Below, piece by piece: positions 1-6,276 of a stretch of DNA of 11,351 nucleotides. Position numbers and translations under genes: made by a program. The notes beneath the pieces are model-generated. The model worked only from the letters and a program-made list of their open reading frames with translations. It was not told the DNA's origin and did not search any database. The number at the start of each line of letters is the position of its first letter. The first letter of the stretch is position 1. The DNA lies in contig JBMNVL010000062.1 in NCBI GenBank assembly GCA_050946775.1, positions 1-11,351 of the forward strand, in the 5' to 3' direction. Source of the stretch: UMGS1474 sp050946775 (lineage in GTDB: Bacteria; Bacillota; Clostridia; Oscillospirales; Acutalibacteraceae).

Positions 1-11
1 GTTTATTGTTA

Positions 12-40
12 TTGGCGTATAAATTATTTAATATTATAAT
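12..40 (+). promoter_or_regulatory. Upstream sigma-A-like promoter P1
   Basis: A TTGGCG -35 element (12-17, 4 of 6 matches to TTGACA) lies 17 bases from a perfect TATAAT -10 element (35-40). The -10 is the centre of a 14-base perfect palindrome, AATATTATAATATT (30-43), which might serve as an operator but could also be chance in such AT-rich DNA. The expected start of transcription is about 46-48, giving a leader of about 110 bases before the first gene. Seen directly: the hexamers and spacing. Inferred: promoter activity. Confidence 0.5.
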
Positions 41-60
41 ATTTGCATATGGCTTTTTAC

Positions 61-89
61 TTGTATTCTTTTTGTGTTTGTGATATAAT
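61..89 (+). promoter_or_regulatory. Downstream sigma-A-like extended -10 promoter P2
   Basis: A perfect TATAAT -10 (84-89) is preceded by the extended -10 dinucleotide TG (81-82). A weak -35, TTGTAT (61-66), lies 17 bases upstream. Transcription would start near 95-97, leaving a leader of about 62 bases. It is the promoter closest to the first gene of the polysaccharide operon. Together with P1 it makes a tandem pair, so the operon probably begins here rather than being read through from upstream. Confidence 0.6.
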
Positions 90-110
90 TTATTTTAACT
101 GGGTAATGAA

Positions 111-137
111 CACGGGAATGATTATTTGTTCGCCGTG
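111..137 (+). other. Possible leader hairpin between promoter P2 and the first gene
   Basis: CACGGGAA (111-118) can pair with TTCGCCGTG (129-137) if G132 is bulged, leaving a 10-base A/T-rich loop. An alternative pairing, GAACA (108-112) with TGTTC (127-131), competes with it. There is no T-run afterwards, so it does not look like an intrinsic terminator. It may be a small structured leader or chance. Confidence 0.2.
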
Positions 138-158
138 ACGGAATAAAGGAGTACGCAT

Positions 159-1430
159 ATGGACGCACAGCATCTTGCAAAGCTGACCGAAGATCCCCGC
201 TTTGGCGGTATCCGGCCGTTTTCCTCCAAGGTTTGGCTGTCTTCTCCCACGATGCACGGGGAAGAACTGGCCTTTGTGGAAGAGGCGTTTCGCACCAATT
301 GGGTCTCGACGGTCGGGGAAAATATCGATGAGATCGAACGCCAGATCGCCGAAAAGATCGGGCGCCGTTACGCCGTGGCTACCGGCACCGGCACCGGCGC
401 GCTGCATCTGGCGGTGCGGCTGTGTGCCGAGAAACTGTACGGCGCGCCGGCCTTGGGACACGGCGCGCTGGAGGGACGCACCGTTTTCGTGACCGATGTC
501 ACCTTCGCCGCGACGGTCAACGCCGTCGCTTATGAGGGCGGCCGGATCGTGCTGATCGATTCGGAGCGGGATACCTGGAACATGGATCCGCTGGCGCTGG
601 AAAAGGCGTTCACGCTTTATCCCGATACCCGGCTGGTCGTGATGGCGCATCTTTACGGCGTCCCCGGAAAAATGGAGGAGATCGAGGCGGTCTGCGCCCG
701 GCACGGCGCGCTGCTGGTGGAGGACGCGGCGGAATCGTTCAGCGCCTCCTACAAGGGCAAGCAGACCGGATCCTTCGGCGACATCAGCATTTGCAGCTTC
801 AACGGCAACAAGCTGGTGACCGGCTCCAGCGGCGGCATGGTGCTGACCGATTCTCTTCAGGACGCCGACCGGCTGCGCAAATGGTCGACCCAAAGCCGGG
901 AAGCGGCGCCGTGGTACCAGCACGAGGAGCTGGGCTTCAACTACCGGATGAGCAACATCATCGCCGGCGTGGTGCGGGGACAATTGTGCCACGTGGTGGA
1001 GCATCGACAGAAAAAACAGGCGATCTACGAGCGGTACCGGGATGGATTGCGGGATCTGCCGGTGAAGATGTATCCTTTCGAAGCCGGCGTCAGCAATCCC
1101 AACTACTGGCTGTCCTGTATTGAGATCGACCGCGAAGCGATGTGTCCGCAAAAGCGGGACGCCTGCACCGTCACTTACGAACATAAACCAGGGAAAAGCT
1201 GTCCTACCGAGATCCTGGAGGCGCTGGACGCTTTCAACGCGGAGGGACGACCCATCTGGAAGCCGATGCATCTGCAGCCCTTCCACGGCGCGGCGGATTT
1301 TGTTTCGGCGCAGGATACGGCCGTGGGCGAGGATATTTTTGAGCGCGGCCTGTGTCTGCCCAGCGATATCAAGATGACCGAAGAGGAACAGCAGACGGTG
1401 ATCCGGATCGTTCACGCCTGCTTCCGGTAA
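159..1430 (+). CDS. pglE: PglE-like DegT/DnrJ/EryC1/StrS sugar aminotransferase
   Basis: This 423-residue PLP-dependent enzyme should transfer an amino group from glutamate to C4 of a UDP-4-keto-6-deoxy-GlcNAc-type sugar in the cytoplasm, the middle step of N,N'-diacetylbacillosamine synthesis. Fold type I aminotransferase features are visible: a glycine-rich cofactor loop (ATGTGTGALHL, 74-84), VEDAAESF (187-194) with D189 for the pyridine nitrogen, K218 in SFNGNK as the Schiff-base lysine, and GFNYRMSN (259-266). The C-terminal RPIWKPMHLQP (364-374) is also typical of the family. It is longer than Campylobacter PglE, mainly at the N-terminus. The ATG at 159 is chosen because AAAGGAG (145-151) precedes it by 7 bases. 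The following pglC- and pglD-like genes favour the bacillosamine role. A perosamine-type or other 4-amino-sugar transaminase is the alternative. The family call is very secure, the exact substrate is inferred. Confidence 0.9.
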   Translation: MDAQHLAKLTEDPRFGGIRPFSSKVWLSSPTMHGEELAFVEEAFRTNWVSTVGENIDEIERQIAEKIGRRYAVATGTGTGALHLAVRLCAEKLYGAPALGHGALEGRTVFVTDVTFAATVNAVAYEGGRIVLIDSERDTWNMDPLALEKAFTLYPDTRLVVMAHLYGVPGKMEEIEAVCARHGALLVEDAAESFSASYKGKQTGSFGDISICSFNGNKLVTGSSGGMVLTDSLQDADRLRKWSTQSREAAPWYQHEELGFNYRMSNIIAGVVRGQLCHVVEHRQKKQAIYERYRDGLRDLPVKMYPFEAGVSNPNYWLSCIEIDREAMCPQKRDACTVTYEHKPGKSCPTEILEALDAFNAEGRPIWKPMHLQPFHGAADFVSAQDTAVGEDIFERGLCLPSDIKMTEEEQQTVIRIVHACFR

Positions 1431-1431
1431 C

Positions 1432-1454
1432 AAAGGACGGATGACGCTATGAAA
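1432..1454 (+). repeat. Translation-initiation segment, copy 1 (start of the pglC-like gene)
   Basis: This segment runs from AAAGGACGGAT through the ATG at 1449 to ATGAAA. It matches 6254-6276 at 21 of 23 bases, differing only at 1443 and 1448. The Shine-Dalgarno AAAGGA (1432-1437) is 11 bases from the ATG, longer than usual. An ATG at 1441 opens a three-codon reading frame whose TGA overlaps the real start (ATGA). Confidence 0.6.
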
Positions 1455-2102
1455 CATACCCCCGGGGTATACGAGCGTTTTTTCAAGCGCCCGCTCGACG
1501 TCGCTTGCGCGCTGGCGGCGCTGGCGGTGTTTGGCTGGCTGTATCTGCTCGTCGCGCTGCTGGTGCGGGTGAAGCTGGGTCGTCCGGTGCTTTTTCGCCA
1601 ACCCCGTCCCGGGAAGGACGAGCGAATTTTCACGCTGTACAAATTCCGCACCATGACCGACGCGACCGACGAGCAGGGTAAACCGCTTCCCGACGACCGG
1701 CGATTGACCCGCTTCGGCAAATTATTGCGGGCGACCAGTCTGGACGAACTGCCCGAGGCGTTCAACATTCTTAAGGGCGATATGAGCGTCGTCGGACCAA
1801 GACCCCTGCTGGTGCAGTATTTGCCGCGCTACAACGCGACCCAAAGACGGCGCCACGAGGTGCGGCCGGGCTTGTCGGGTTACGCGCAGGTGCACGGGCG
1901 CAACGCGGTCAGCTGGGAAGAAAAATTCGAGATGGATATCGCCTACGTGGATCATATCACCTTCGCGGGTGATCTGAAGATCGTATGGCAGACCGTAAAG
2001 CAGGCGTTTTTCAAGCGGGACGGGATTTCGTCCGCGTCATCGGTCACGATGGAAGAATTTATGGGGTCGCCGGATACCGGGGAAACGGGGGAGAAGATAT
2101 GA
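1449..2102 (+). CDS. pglC: PglC-like small monotopic phosphoglycosyl transferase
   Basis: This 217-residue membrane enzyme should move a sugar phosphate (probably diNAcBac-1-P) from its UDP form onto undecaprenyl phosphate, starting repeat-unit assembly on the cytoplasmic face. Visible features are one hydrophobic N-terminal helix (about 17-42), RPGKDERIF (53-61), KFRTM (65-69), the catalytic Asp-Glu pair D99-E100 in SLDELPE, SVVGPRPLL (113-121), and RPGLSGYAQVHGRN (139-152). The size fits the minimal PglC class rather than the large WbaP/WcaJ class, which carries four extra helices. The usual Ser-Pro that kinks the re-entrant helix is replaced by Gly29-Trp30. A hydrophilic tail (about 190-217, with VTMEEFMGS) follows the core. 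The gene starts 18 bases after its neighbour and ends in an ATGA overlap with the next gene, implying coupling. The family is certain. The sugar is inferred from the flanking pglE- and pglD-like genes. Confidence 0.93.
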   Translation: MKHTPGVYERFFKRPLDVACALAALAVFGWLYLLVALLVRVKLGRPVLFRQPRPGKDERIFTLYKFRTMTDATDEQGKPLPDDRRLTRFGKLLRATSLDELPEAFNILKGDMSVVGPRPLLVQYLPRYNATQRRRHEVRPGLSGYAQVHGRNAVSWEEKFEMDIAYVDHITFAGDLKIVWQTVKQAFFKRDGISSASSVTMEEFMGSPDTGETGEKI

Positions 2103-2698
2103 GCCGCTTGTTGATCATCGGCGCCGGCGGACACGGGAAGGTGATCGCGGATATCGCCGCGCAGCGCGGATATACCGATATCGCGTTTTTGGATGACAAT
2201 CGCCGCGACGTTCAAGCCGGTTATCCGGTGGTCGGCGCCGTGGCCGACGCGGGTCGGCTGGAAGGGGATCTGTTCGTGGCGATCGGCAACGGCGAGATCC
2301 GTCGGCGGATCCAGGAGAGCCTGCCGAAGGAGCGGCTGGCAACGCTGATCCACCCCCGGGCAACGGTGGCACGGGACGCGAAAATCGGCGCCGGGTCGGT
2401 CGTCATGGCCGGCGCGGTGGTCAATCCCGGGGCGTCGATCGGCGACGGGGTGATCGTCAATACCGCGTCGTCGGTGGATCACGATTGCGCGGTGGGCGAT
2501 TTCGCCCATATCGCCGTCGGCGCGCATCTGTGCGGAACGGTGGAGATTGGCGCGGATACCATGATCGGCGCCGGCGCGGTTGTGACGAACAACCGGCGAG
2601 TCTGCGCGGGGTGCCTGATCGGCGCCGGCGCGGCGGTGGTGAAAGACCTCGATCAGCCGGGCACCTACGTCGGCGTCCCGGCGAGGAGATTGCCATGA
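2099..2698 (+). CDS. pglD: PglD-like UDP-amino-sugar N-acetyltransferase (left-handed beta-helix)
   Basis: This 199-residue acetyl-CoA-dependent enzyme should acetylate the C4 amine of UDP-4-amino-6-deoxy-GlcNAc to give UDP-diNAcBac. An N-terminal Rossmann-like domain begins with the sugar-nucleotide loop LIIGAGGHGKV (5-15). A short linker is followed by hexapeptide repeats from about residue 84 (IHPRATVARDAKIGAGSVVM). SSVDHDC (124-130) matches the PglD active-site context, making H128 the likely catalytic base, followed by an acidic residue as in Campylobacter PglD. GVPAR (192-196) closes the coil in the usual way. The start at 2099 forms an ATGA overlap with the previous gene and gives a protein of PglD length. 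A reading frame open back to 1985 only adds residues ahead of the Rossmann domain. The stop overlaps the next start (ATGA, 2695-2698). A NeuD-type O-acetyltransferase is the main alternative, made less likely by the pglE and pglC neighbours. Confidence 0.92.
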   Translation: MSRLLIIGAGGHGKVIADIAAQRGYTDIAFLDDNRRDVQAGYPVVGAVADAGRLEGDLFVAIGNGEIRRRIQESLPKERLATLIHPRATVARDAKIGAGSVVMAGAVVNPGASIGDGVIVNTASSVDHDCAVGDFAHIAVGAHLCGTVEIGADTMIGAGAVVTNNRRVCAGCLIGAGAAVVKDLDQPGTYVGVPARRLP

Positions 2699-3768
2699 AG
2701 GTGTGGATCCTGGCAAATTTTGACGTGGGCTTGTACCAGTTCCGCCGGGAGCTGATCGGCGAACTGCTGAAAAAAGCGGACGTGACGATCGCTTTGCCGT
2801 ACGGGCCGCTGGTCAAGCCGTTGGTGGAAGACGGGTGCCGGTTCGTGGACACCCCGCTCGATCGCCGGGGGATCAACCCGTTTCGCGATCTGAAGCTGTG
2901 GAGAACCTACCGGCGTCTGCTCAAGCGGGACAAGCCGGATCTGGTGGTGACGTATACCGTCAAGCCCAACGTTTACGGCGGCCTTGTCTGCCGGATGCGG
3001 CGCATTCCCTACGCGGCCAATATCACCGGACTTGGCACCGCCTTTGAAAAAGGAGGCGCGCTGCGCCTGCTGGTGAGCGTCCTGTACAAAACCGCTTTGA
3101 AAAAGGCGAAAACGGTGTTTTTTGAAAACGCCGCCAACCGGGATCTGTTTTTGAAAGAAAAGATCGTGACGCCAGAGCAGGCCTGCTTGCTCAACGGCGC
3201 CGGCGTCAACGTTTCGCGTTTTGCTCTCGCACCCTATCCCTGCAACGAGGAAATCCGTTTTTTGTTCGTGGGCCGGGTGATGCGGGAGAAGGGGATCGAC
3301 GAGCTGCTTGCGGCGATGAAGACGCTGCGTGAGCGGCAGATCCCTTGCTTTTTGGACGTGGTCGGCCCTTGTGAGGAGGATTATCGGGAGCGGTTTGATG
3401 CCGCCCGGCAGGAAGGGTGGCTGCGGTATCACGGTTATCAGGAGGACGTTCGTCCCTTTATCCGGCAGGCCGACTGCTTTGTGCTGCCGTCCTGGCACGA
3501 GGGGATGGCCAATACCAATTTGGAGTGCGCCGCCTGCGGCCGGCCGGTGATCACCAGCGATATTCCCGGTTGCCGGGAAGCGGTGGTAGACGGAGAAAGC
3601 GGCTTTTTGTGCCCGGTGCGGGACGAACAGACGCTGTTTGAAATGATGGAGCGCTTTTGCCGCTTGAGCCGCGATCAGCGCGAGCAAATGGGCCTGCGCG
3701 GCAGACGGCATATGGAAGAAGAATTTGATAAGAACACCATCGTCGCGCAAACGCTGTCGCGATTGTGA
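2695..3768 (+). CDS. GT4 family glycosyltransferase, PglA-like
   Basis: This 357-residue retaining glycosyltransferase of GT-B fold probably adds the second sugar to the undecaprenyl-linked acceptor at the membrane's inner face. The N-terminal acceptor domain has TYTVKPNVYGG (86-96) and NITGLGTAFEKGG (109-121), as in PglA/CapM-type enzymes. The C-terminal nucleotide-sugar domain has FVGRVMREKGIDELL (191-205), HGYQEDVRPFI (246-256) and the catalytic EX7E pair E269/E277 in HEGMANTNLE. The ATG at 2695 is chosen because GAGGAG (2683-2688) lies 6 bases upstream and because it overlaps the previous stop. The frame is open further upstream, but that part only shadows the acetyltransferase gene. By analogy with Campylobacter PglA, which acts directly on Und-PP-diNAcBac, this gene's position right after the initiation module suggests the same step. 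The donor sugar cannot be read from sequence. Confidence 0.9.
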   Translation: MKVWILANFDVGLYQFRRELIGELLKKADVTIALPYGPLVKPLVEDGCRFVDTPLDRRGINPFRDLKLWRTYRRLLKRDKPDLVVTYTVKPNVYGGLVCRMRRIPYAANITGLGTAFEKGGALRLLVSVLYKTALKKAKTVFFENAANRDLFLKEKIVTPEQACLLNGAGVNVSRFALAPYPCNEEIRFLFVGRVMREKGIDELLAAMKTLRERQIPCFLDVVGPCEEDYRERFDAARQEGWLRYHGYQEDVRPFIRQADCFVLPSWHEGMANTNLECAACGRPVITSDIPGCREAVVDGESGFLCPVRDEQTLFEMMERFCRLSRDQREQMGLRGRRHMEEEFDKNTIVAQTLSRL

Positions 3769-3774
3769 TTTCCT

Positions 3775-3781
3775 GAGGTGA
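3775..3781 (+). promoter_or_regulatory. Ribosome binding site that decides the GTG start at 3787
   Basis: GAGGTGA lies 5 bases before GTG at 3787. The other in-frame GTG, at 3778, falls inside this Shine-Dalgarno sequence and has none of its own, so 3787 is the better start for the pyruvyl transferase gene. Confidence 0.65.
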
Positions 3782-3786
3782 CGGGC

Positions 3787-5109
3787 GTGGCTAACGAACA
3801 GACGTATTTGATCCTGCCCGGCTGTGACGATACCAATCGAGGCGATCAGGCTTTGATTTGGGAGACGGCGGCCGTGGCCAAAGAAGCCGGGTTTGACGGA
3901 CAATTCCATATGATCGCCGATCACAAGCACGGGGAACAGTCCCGGCAAATCGGCATCCGCTCGATGGCGTATATTCTCCCTCATCCGTCGGCAAGCCGCG
4001 CCCAGGGAGCCGATAACCGCCGCTACGGGATCGGGCTGAAGATCCGCTGGTCGCTGGCCGCCGTGCGGGATTTGCTGCGCGCCGTTCCGGTCGGTCACGC
4101 ATTTTTGCGAAAACCGGCGTCCTGGTTCTTGTCGCCGGAGCAAAAAGAGACGCTGCGCCTGTTTGAGCAATCGTCCGCGGCGTTTGTAAAAGGCGGCGGA
4201 TTTTTGCACGCTCACGGCGGATGGGCGGAAACGTATAAGATCTATTTCTTTTTGTATCATATCCGGCTGGCCCTTTCGATGGGGATCCCCGTGTACGTCA
4301 TGCCCAACTCCTTTGGGCCGTTCAACGGCATTCTGGTCAGGAGGATGGTTCGAAAGACCCTCAGCCGATGCCGGCTGGTCTACGCGCGGGAATCGATTTC
4401 CCGCCGGATGCTCAAACGCGAATGCGGGATCGATTGCCGCGTCAGCCGCGATCTGGCGATGTATCTGGAAAAACAGAGCGATTTTGACGCCGGGCGCTGC
4501 CTGGAGGAACACGGGATCGTGGCGCGGGACAAGCCGCTGGTCGGCATCACGGTGCGGCCCTACCGGTTCCCCGGCCAACCCGACCCGCAGGAGCGATACC
4601 GGGCGTATTGCCGGGCGATCACCGGGCTGGTGGTCTGGCTGAAGGAGCAGGGGTATCGCCCGGTTTTGATCGAACACGTGTATTCGGAAAACTACCACGA
4701 GCGGGATATGCTCTGCATCGAGGAGATCGCGCGGGCGGTTCAGGAACGCGGGCAGACGGTGGACGTGTTTTCGGATCTGCGGCTCAACTGCCGGCAGATG
4801 AAGGCGGTTTACGGCCGTATGGATTATCTGGTCGGCACCCGCTTTCACTCGGTCGTTTTCGCCTTGACCGAACAGGTGCCGTCGATCGCCATCACCTACG
4901 GCGGCAACAAGGGCAGCGGGATCATGCGGGATCTCGGGCTGGAATCCTATTCCGTCGGTATGGACGCCGTGACGGAGGAAAAATTGATCCGGCTGTTTTT
5001 GGATCTGGAATCACACGCTCCTCAAATCAGGGAGCTGCTGGCGGATCATCAGCGGCGGATCGATCGGGATTACCGCGAACTGGTCCAATCTATCCGTGAG
5101 GTGCGTTGA
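3787..5109 (+). CDS. Polysaccharide pyruvyl transferase family protein
   Basis: This 440-residue cytoplasmic enzyme belongs to the family (CsaB, WcaK/AmsJ, ExoV) that transfers the enolpyruvyl group of PEP onto a sugar to make a pyruvate ketal, giving the polymer a negative charge. Family signatures are DDTNRGDQALIWE (14-26), VKGGGFLHAHGG (134-145), MPNSFGPFNG (172-181), YARES (199-203) and GTRFHSVVFAL (350-360), which includes the conserved Arg and His. The GTG start at 3787 is preferred to GTG 3778 on ribosome-binding-site grounds. The gene sits 18 bases after the first GT4 gene and its stop shares one base with the next start (TGATG), so it is embedded in the operon. Not every member of this family is a proven pyruvyl transferase, so the acceptor and even the reaction are inferred. 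Modification of a repeat-unit sugar is likelier than CsaB-type cell-wall pyruvylation because of the setting. Confidence 0.88.
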   Translation: MANEQTYLILPGCDDTNRGDQALIWETAAVAKEAGFDGQFHMIADHKHGEQSRQIGIRSMAYILPHPSASRAQGADNRRYGIGLKIRWSLAAVRDLLRAVPVGHAFLRKPASWFLSPEQKETLRLFEQSSAAFVKGGGFLHAHGGWAETYKIYFFLYHIRLALSMGIPVYVMPNSFGPFNGILVRRMVRKTLSRCRLVYARESISRRMLKRECGIDCRVSRDLAMYLEKQSDFDAGRCLEEHGIVARDKPLVGITVRPYRFPGQPDPQERYRAYCRAITGLVVWLKEQGYRPVLIEHVYSENYHERDMLCIEEIARAVQERGQTVDVFSDLRLNCRQMKAVYGRMDYLVGTRFHSVVFALTEQVPSIAITYGGNKGSGIMRDLGLESYSVGMDAVTEEKLIRLFLDLESHAPQIRELLADHQRRIDRDYRELVQSIREVR

Positions 5110-6266
5110 TGAAACTGTTCATAGCAACCGAGACGAAAGTGTTTTTCACGCCGGATCAACGGCTGTATACCAGCAATTCCTTCAAAAAGGTTCTGGAGCG
5201 CTATCACCGCGCCTTCGGCGCGATCTGTTTGTGTACCCGCATCCAAAAGTGTGACGCGGCCGATCTCCCGCCCTCCTATGAGGACGCGACGGCGTTTGCA
5301 AAAGAGACGCTGCCGATCACCAGCTTGAAAAACGCTTTTTTGGGCAAGCACAAACGCGCCATGCGGCAGGCGATCCGTCAATGCGATCTGGTGGTGGCGC
5401 GCGTGCCCTCCATCGTGGCGTATCAGGCGGCGTCGATCGCCCGAAAGGAGCGACTGCCCTATCTGGCGGAGGTGGTCGGCTGCACGTGGGATTCGTATTG
5501 GAATTACGGCTTTTCGTCCAAATGGCTGGCCGGGCCGTCCTATCTCTGGATGCGGCGCACGGTGGCCGGGGCGGATTACGCCACCTACGTGACCGAGCGC
5601 TTTTTGCAAAAGCGCTATCCCTGCCCGCGGGACTCCATCGCCTGCTCCAACGTGATCGTGAACGCCGGGGACGAGACGGTGCTGGCCGACCGGATCGAAA
5701 AGATCCGGCGCCGGGATCCCCAAAAACTCGTTTTGTTCACGGCGGCGGCGATCGACGTGCCATATAAAGGGCAGGAGTACGTGATACGCGCCCTGCCGGA
5801 ATTGGCGGCCAAGGGCTACCGGGCGCAGTACCGCCTGGCGGGCGGCGGCGACGCGGCGCGGCTGCGGGCGATCGCCCGTCAATGCGGGGTGGAAGAGCAG
5901 GTCGTCTTTTTGGGGGCGTTGTCCCGCGAGGACGTGATGCGGGAAATGACGCAGGCGGATATCTATATCCAGCCCAGTCTTCAGGAGGGATTGCCCCGCT
6001 CGGTCATCGAAGCGATGAGCCGCGCCTGTCCGGCGCTGGGGGCGCGTACCGCCGGTATCCCGGAACTGCTGGAGGAGGATCACGTTTTTCGCCGGGCGGA
6101 TCCCAGGGATATTGTCCGGGCGGTCAACGGGATCTGCCGCGCCGGTTTGGAGAGCGCGGCGCGCCGCAATTTTGAAAAAGCGCGGGAATACGACAACGCC
6201 GTGCTGGAGCAGCGCCGGGACGCCTATTACCAACGGGTGATCCGTGAACAGGAAAAGGACGGATAA
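5109..6266 (+). CDS. GT4 family glycosyltransferase
   Basis: This 385-residue GT-B fold glycosyltransferase is expected to add one sugar to the growing lipid-linked repeat. The C-terminal donor domain carries AAIDVPYKGQEYVIRALPEL (213-232), RLAGGGD (242-248), VVFLGALSREDV (265-276) and the EX7E motif E293/E301 in LQEGLPRSVIEAM. The tryptophan- and tyrosine-rich stretch TWDSYWNYG (126-134) in the N-terminal domain probably contributes to acceptor or membrane contact. The ATG at 5109 is favoured: GAGGTG (5098-5103) is 5 bases upstream and the ATG shares a base with the preceding TGA, implying coupling. A TTG three bases earlier is possible and would add one residue. Donor and linkage are unknown. 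The N-terminal half is less typical than that of the other two GT4 enzymes here, as expected if it recognises a modified acceptor. Confidence 0.88.
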   Translation: MKLFIATETKVFFTPDQRLYTSNSFKKVLERYHRAFGAICLCTRIQKCDAADLPPSYEDATAFAKETLPITSLKNAFLGKHKRAMRQAIRQCDLVVARVPSIVAYQAASIARKERLPYLAEVVGCTWDSYWNYGFSSKWLAGPSYLWMRRTVAGADYATYVTERFLQKRYPCPRDSIACSNVIVNAGDETVLADRIEKIRRRDPQKLVLFTAAAIDVPYKGQEYVIRALPELAAKGYRAQYRLAGGGDAARLRAIARQCGVEEQVVFLGALSREDVMREMTQADIYIQPSLQEGLPRSVIEAMSRACPALGARTAGIPELLEEDHVFRRADPRDIVRAVNGICRAGLESAARRNFEKAREYDNAVLEQRRDAYYQRVIREQEKDG

Positions 6267-6276
6267 CGCCATGAAA
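6254..6276 (+). repeat. Translation-initiation segment, copy 2 (start of the third GT4 gene)
   Basis: This segment is identical to 1432-1454 at 21 of 23 bases, from AAAGGACGGAT to ATGAAA. Here the 5' half also encodes the last residues (KDG and TAA stop) of the preceding glycosyltransferase, whereas copy 1 lies after its neighbour's stop codon. The Shine-Dalgarno to start spacing is again 11 bases. Confidence 0.6.

Noticed and set aside
3..83. A frame open from the left edge to TGA 81-83 that would encode a leucine/phenylalanine-rich, membrane-like C-terminus of an upstream gene.
   Set aside because: The stretch is very AT-rich, unlike the cluster's coding DNA, and contains two good promoters. 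T-rich sequence reads as Leu/Phe/Ile in this frame anyway. It cannot be fully excluded without upstream sequence.
49..138. A 29-codon hydrophobic small ORF starting at an ATG just downstream of the predicted P1 start site (nearly leaderless).
   Set aside because: It has no Shine-Dalgarno, and its hydrophobicity is what T-rich DNA gives by chance. It spans the P2 promoter. No support beyond the open frame.
1985..2098. Longer 5' version of the pglD-like gene beginning at 1985, and likewise the first GT4 gene beginning at 2485.
   Set aside because: The extra parts only overlap the preceding gene, add no domain, and lack a ribosome binding site. The ATGA-overlapping starts at 2099 and 2695 give normal family lengths.
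2665..4848. Very long open frame on the minus strand opposite the first GT4 and pyruvyl transferase genes (about 727 codons); similar long ones at 90-1601, 5070-6329 and 7879-9957.
   Set aside because: All lie antisense to genes with clear family motifs. Their translations are rich in Arg, His, Gln and Pro with no recognisable domain, a typical by-product of GC-rich codon use on the other strand.
3787..5109. CsaB-type cell-wall pyruvylation protein anchoring S-layer proteins.
   Set aside because: The family fits, but the gene is embedded between glycosyltransferases of a Wzx/Wzy cluster, and no S-layer or SLH-domain gene is present.
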